Shown in pieces: positions 60,717-64,000 of a DNA stretch of 64,000 bases. The notes beneath the pieces are model-generated. The model saw only the letters and a list, made by a program, of their open reading frames with translations, searched no databases and was not told the origin of the DNA. Numbering within the stretch: the stretch's first letter is position 1; every line of letters starts with the position of its first letter. The translations under genes and the position numbers were made by a program. This DNA is from Luzula sylvatica (Eukaryota > Streptophyta > Magnoliopsida > Poales > Juncaceae). The DNA lies in the NCBI GenBank assembly GCA_946800325.1, contig OX326960.1, positions 39,563,842-39,627,841 of the forward strand, written 5' to 3'.

Positions 60717-60839
60717 TTTTTCAAAACACTGTAGCGACGGGATTTAAAAATCCGAAAGAGATTATTTTTGGAATATTTGCGAAAATTAGGTTAGTTTTTG
60801 AATTTTTATTCTAAAAATGACTACATGCAGAAATGCTCC
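60717..60839 (+). mobile_element. Right-end fragment of the Mutator-like family
   Basis: Ends GACTACATGCAGAAATGCTCC-like, nearly the same as the right terminus of 40099-41848, preceded by the shared TTTTTGAATTTTTATTCTAAAAA stretch and one CGGGATTTAAAAATCCG palindrome. No left end is visible within the preceding DNA, so it is a truncated relic. Confidence 0.75.
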
Positions 60840-61160
60840 TAATATGTATTTTTGCTCAAAAGAATTAATTAATTTTGGAAAGTATTCACACCAAAAATTT
60901 GTACAATACATCATTTATAAGGCATTTAATGCAAATCATCGTGAGAAATAGGACATTTAATGCATAGCATCATGAGTATGAAGGAGGAAACTAGGGAGGT
61001 ATTTACCGGGTGCCTCCGTTTAATGTCGCCTCCATTTAAATGGTGACGTTAGCGTGATACAATCAAGATTTTTTTGAACGGATTACAACTCTAAATTACG
61101 TTCTTGACTAATAAAAACAAAAAAAAAGTACTCATTTATGATTAACAATTATCTCGAAGA

Positions 61161-61435
61161 CATTCATGTCTTTCCAAATACACACTTTATAATAACAAAT
61201 AAATAATCAGATCATTCATTTGGAACGTAAAATTCATCTCACTTGCGTGATGACTGCTGTTGATGTAAGAAAGAAAAATCCCACAATAAAATGTGAGCTA
61301 TTTAAGATGTTATTTGGGTAACTAACTAATTGCCAGAAAGAATGCTAAATTTTAGATGTATTCTATTTATCATTTTGCCTTATAAATTATAAATAAGAAA
61401 TTGGAGAAAATTAAACATTTATATTTGCAAATGGG
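61161..61435 (+). repeat. Dispersed repeat, copy 2 (partner at 45585)
   Basis: Same-orientation match to 45585-45875, diverged with several indels; the shared words are listed at that entry. 60840-61160 and 61436-62017 hold no supported gene. Confidence 0.65.
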
Positions 61436-62017
61436 ATTCTGATTACTCGTGATGATCATGTCCTTAAAATAACCTAGCGAAGACATCGAAAAAAAGTCGA
61501 GTAAATTTATGTGTCTCGTAACGTTCATCATAATGATGGAACAACAGTGCCGGTCCGATATTTTCAGAGACCTTTGTCAATATATATCTCGAGTGATCAT
61601 ATTTTTTTCCCAAATAAACTCCAAAAATTTTGCAAAATAGTCCTAACATATAACTTATTCTTAATTAAAAAATCAACAAGTCATCCCTAATAATACTCTT
61701 TGAATATCATCGTCTACTCTACTGCTGCACTGCAGTTTTGTTTTGACTATTTTAATTTGATTTCGGTGCTATTATAAATCATATATTTCACTCAATGTTT
61801 TTTTAATTGAATTGAATACATCAAATTTATTCGCATTATTAGAAACCCAAAAATTACATGCTCTTGCTCCTAACTTCTCTCTATCTAATTTTTAATTGGA
61901 CTGTCGAAGTAGTTGAGGTGAAAATAGATAAACTTATACAAAAAAAAAATAAAAAAATTGGAGGCCTTTTTAGTTTGGTGGCATTTGCCACTTGCCAAAT
62001 GTGCCCAGAGGCCGGCC

Positions 62018-62100
62018 AGGACTATAAGCAATATTATTCGTTGTCTACCGAGAGTTCATATAAATTAACTACGAATTTGAATTTGGAGGCAAATGAATTT
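62018..62100 (+). pseudogene. Decayed TFIIE-alpha exon 8/9 fragment
   Basis: One frame reads YKQYYSLSTESSYKLTTNLN then LEANEF, parallel to YVKQYYAALA (exon 8) and SSYKLTADLNMEAKE (exon 9) of the TFIIE-alpha gene 18 kb to the left. Over 47 aligned bases of the exon 9 part I count 10 differences, 8 of them G-to-A or C-to-T relative to the gene. The middle of exon 8 and the intron are missing, so the relic is internally deleted. Not functional. Confidence 0.7.
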
Positions 62101-62147
62101 ATACGGTATTCGACACGATATAATACGATGATACGGTAATTTAAAAT

Positions 62148-62148
<1 letters not shown>

Positions 62149-62242
<94 letters not shown>
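62149..62242. repeat. (CA)n(TA)n compound microsatellite
   Basis: About 15 bp of CA followed by about 79 bp of TA. No MITE adjoins it. Confidence 0.95.
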
Positions 62243-62246
<4 letters not shown>

Positions 62247-63460
62247 CATTATTTTATTAATTGTAAGTTATATATTTTAGTTTTTATTTATATTGTATTA
62301 TATTTTTGACATAAAATATACTAAAAACTTGTTATTATATGAAAAACTTTTTTATTAAGTAAATGTTTATTATATTTCACTATTTACTTTTATGCATTAC
62401 TTATTTATTTCGATATTGAATTTATATTTTGTTTTTCAAATACATTTATTGATTCTTATATTATTTTAATTAATTAGTTATCAACAAAAAAATTAAAAAT
62501 CACGAGAACACTTCCAAAACATGTCCGTAAAATAACAATTTATAAAAAAATTCAAAATAGAAATTTCATGAAAATAATTACAAAAAAATATATTTATAAA
62601 AAATTGTTCGTACTTTTAAAAAAAAAAATCCATCATAATATATATTTATGCCATGTGATAATATAAGACTCGCTATAGCGATACTTGATTTACTAAATAC
62701 TAAGAAAATATAAGGGTCTTTTTTAAATCTTGAAAATATAAGACTATATATTTTTTTTTTACTTTTTATAGTTCTTGTCGTAAACAGAAATTTCATAAAA
62801 TCTTCTAGTCCTTATTTAATACTTGTAGGCATATCAAAATATTATTTCCTGCACTACATTATCTAAGTAAGCACACATACTTTGTTTCCTAACTAATTAA
62901 CTTTTGAATGCTCATACAATAGTCATGAAGTTGTCTAGATAATGCATATAAAAATTCTCTATATATTTGTCTAGAAATATATTATTCAGTAATATATATT
63001 TCTAAAATTAATTTAAGTATTTGTTGATGATTTGAGATATACAATGGTTTTTGTTGTTCATATTTTCAGTATGGAATACAATTTTTTTTAAGTCATTGGA
63101 AGGAATCAATTTGAAAGATAACAACATATCATATGCAACATTATAATGTTATAATGTAGAATTGATAACACACCAGGCAAACGTATGTTACAATTTAGAA
63201 TAACAAAGAAGAATAAAATAAAAAAAACATAATCACAGCTCGGAAACGAAAGATCGAAAAACTTACCGTAACCAGTACAAATGCAGAATTACATCTCTGG
63301 CGTACTTATATACTTTCACCGGCATGAAAATGTAAAATTATAAATGACATTTTTAGATGTATTCCTTGTATTTTTTTAAAAAAAGAAAATTGAAAATGAA
63401 CTTTTAATATATCATTCTAGTTTTAGGGGTATTACAAATGATGATTTTAATTTTAGGACT
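62243..63460. other. AT-rich intergenic, no gene seen
   Basis: Nothing beyond short random open frames. Confidence 0.55.
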
Positions 63461-63464
63461 AAAA
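63461..63464 (-). terminator. Pol III terminator of tRNA-Arg
   Basis: Minus-strand TTTT about 19 nt beyond the 3' end of the tRNA, the first T-run of four, as expected for RNA polymerase III. Confidence 0.6.
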
Positions 63465-63482
63465 GATAATTGAATAGTGAAC

Positions 63483-63555
63483 CGACTCTGCTGGGGATCG
63501 AACCCAGAATCTCTGGTTCCGTAGACCAGCACCTTATCCATTGGGCCACAGAGTC
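63483..63555 (-). tRNA. trnR-ACG: tRNA-Arg(ACG)
   Basis: A 73-nt cloverleaf on the minus strand. The acceptor stem GACTCTG/CAGAGTC pairs perfectly with G as discriminator. The anticodon stem CTGGT/ACCAG carries loop CTACGGA, anticodon ACG (A34 normally becomes inosine and reads CGU, CGC and CGA). The T arm is CTGGG-TTCGATC-CCCAG. Internal promoter boxes are intact: A box TGGCCCAATGG and B box GGTTCGATCC. No intron, no encoded CCA, as usual for nuclear tRNA genes. All stems are complementary, so it is probably functional. Confidence 0.97.
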
Positions 63556-63564
63556 GTTTTTATT

Positions 63565-64000
63565 TATTTTTTGTCTTTTTGTATTAAATAATACTGTATG
63601 TATTTTCCAACTTCCACCGCAATGAAGAATAGCAGCAAAAACATTCCACGATAGACGATCCCATCGCGGACGTGTTCTTATTGGTTAGTTCCATCATGGA
63701 CCAGGCTCATCTAATAATAAATAGTTCCCCAATCTCGCAAGCAATGGTTTAGGATACGACTATTCCTCTCCAGTAATGCTTTCATCTCAGAGACACCAGT
63801 CTGGTCTAAGAATATCCCTCAAGGTCAAATAAAACTAAACGGAGCTCTACTGTATAATTAATACCATAGAAGAGAAGTAATAAGTCAAATGTGAAGATAA
63901 AACCATTAAACTGAATTAAAGACCATCTGAGAAATTTGTGAGAGAGATAGAGAAGGAAAGATGAGATCTCAAGTGATTGCTCGTGTAGTGTTGTCTATGC
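63565..64000. other. Right edge of window, no gene seen
   Basis: Composition becomes less AT-rich than in the preceding kilobases (about 63600-64000), but no open frame, splice pattern or motif supports a gene within the window. Confidence 0.45.

Noticed and set aside
60717..60839. Complete second copy of the Mutator-like element
   Set aside because: Only the right end is present; no left terminus or 9-bp duplication partner was found upstream.

Overview
This is plant nuclear DNA. All three intact protein genes are intron-rich and belong to plant families: a UMAMIT/WAT1-related transporter, a MAP65 microtubule bundler and the TFIIE large subunit. The intergenic DNA is very AT-rich and holds plant-type LTR retrotransposons, MITEs, a Mutator-like element, a probable Helitron end and a tRNA-derived SINE. 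A eudicot is the best guess, from protein similarity only; I cannot name the species.

Layout. Positions 1-24050 are a satellite array with a monomer of about 175 bp. Each monomer is built from three related subunits of about 58 bp. The array runs in + orientation to about 7268, in - orientation to about 23640, and briefly in + again to about 24050. Its inner part is homogenised, with long-range duplications; its outer 2.3 kb is strongly decayed. One solo LTR (family A, 14115-15145, with target site duplication) and one truncated copy (22329-22768) sit inside it.

Positions 24050-33440 are AT-rich gene-poor DNA with a hAT transposase remnant, a SINE with a perfect 15-bp target duplication, and an inverted pair of AT-rich repeats. 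The gene island spans 33.4-44.5 kb: UMAMIT9-like transporter (+, 7 exons, 409 aa), MAP65 (-, 10 exons, 572 aa, one GC-AG intron) and TFIIE-alpha (+, 9 exons, 471 aa). A 1750-bp Mutator-like element with 9-bp target duplications lies between the last two; its arms are packed with short CCGG-TTTTAAAA-CCGG palindromes.

Positions 44.5-64 kb are an accessory, transposon-rich region. It contains a probable Helitron terminus; a complete young non-autonomous LTR retrotransposon (48366-51146) with 337-bp LTRs, tRNA-iMet primer site and an unrecognised 338-aa protein; a minisatellite of about 27 units of 34 bp; three nested solo LTRs, each with an intact 5-bp target duplication; two 541-bp MITEs of one family in opposite orientation, each bounded by (TA)n; a topoisomerase II pseudogene; a decayed TFIIE-alpha fragment; and a tRNA-Arg(ACG) gene near the right end.

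The three genes have no evident joint pathway: amino-acid or auxin-type transport, microtubule bundling in division, and RNA polymerase II initiation. The most novel items are the retrotransposon with the unknown repeat-bearing protein, the palindrome-loaded Mutator-like element, the threefold satellite architecture with inversions, and the nested solo LTR stack. All exon coordinates come from manual reading of splice sites and frame, without transcript evidence.
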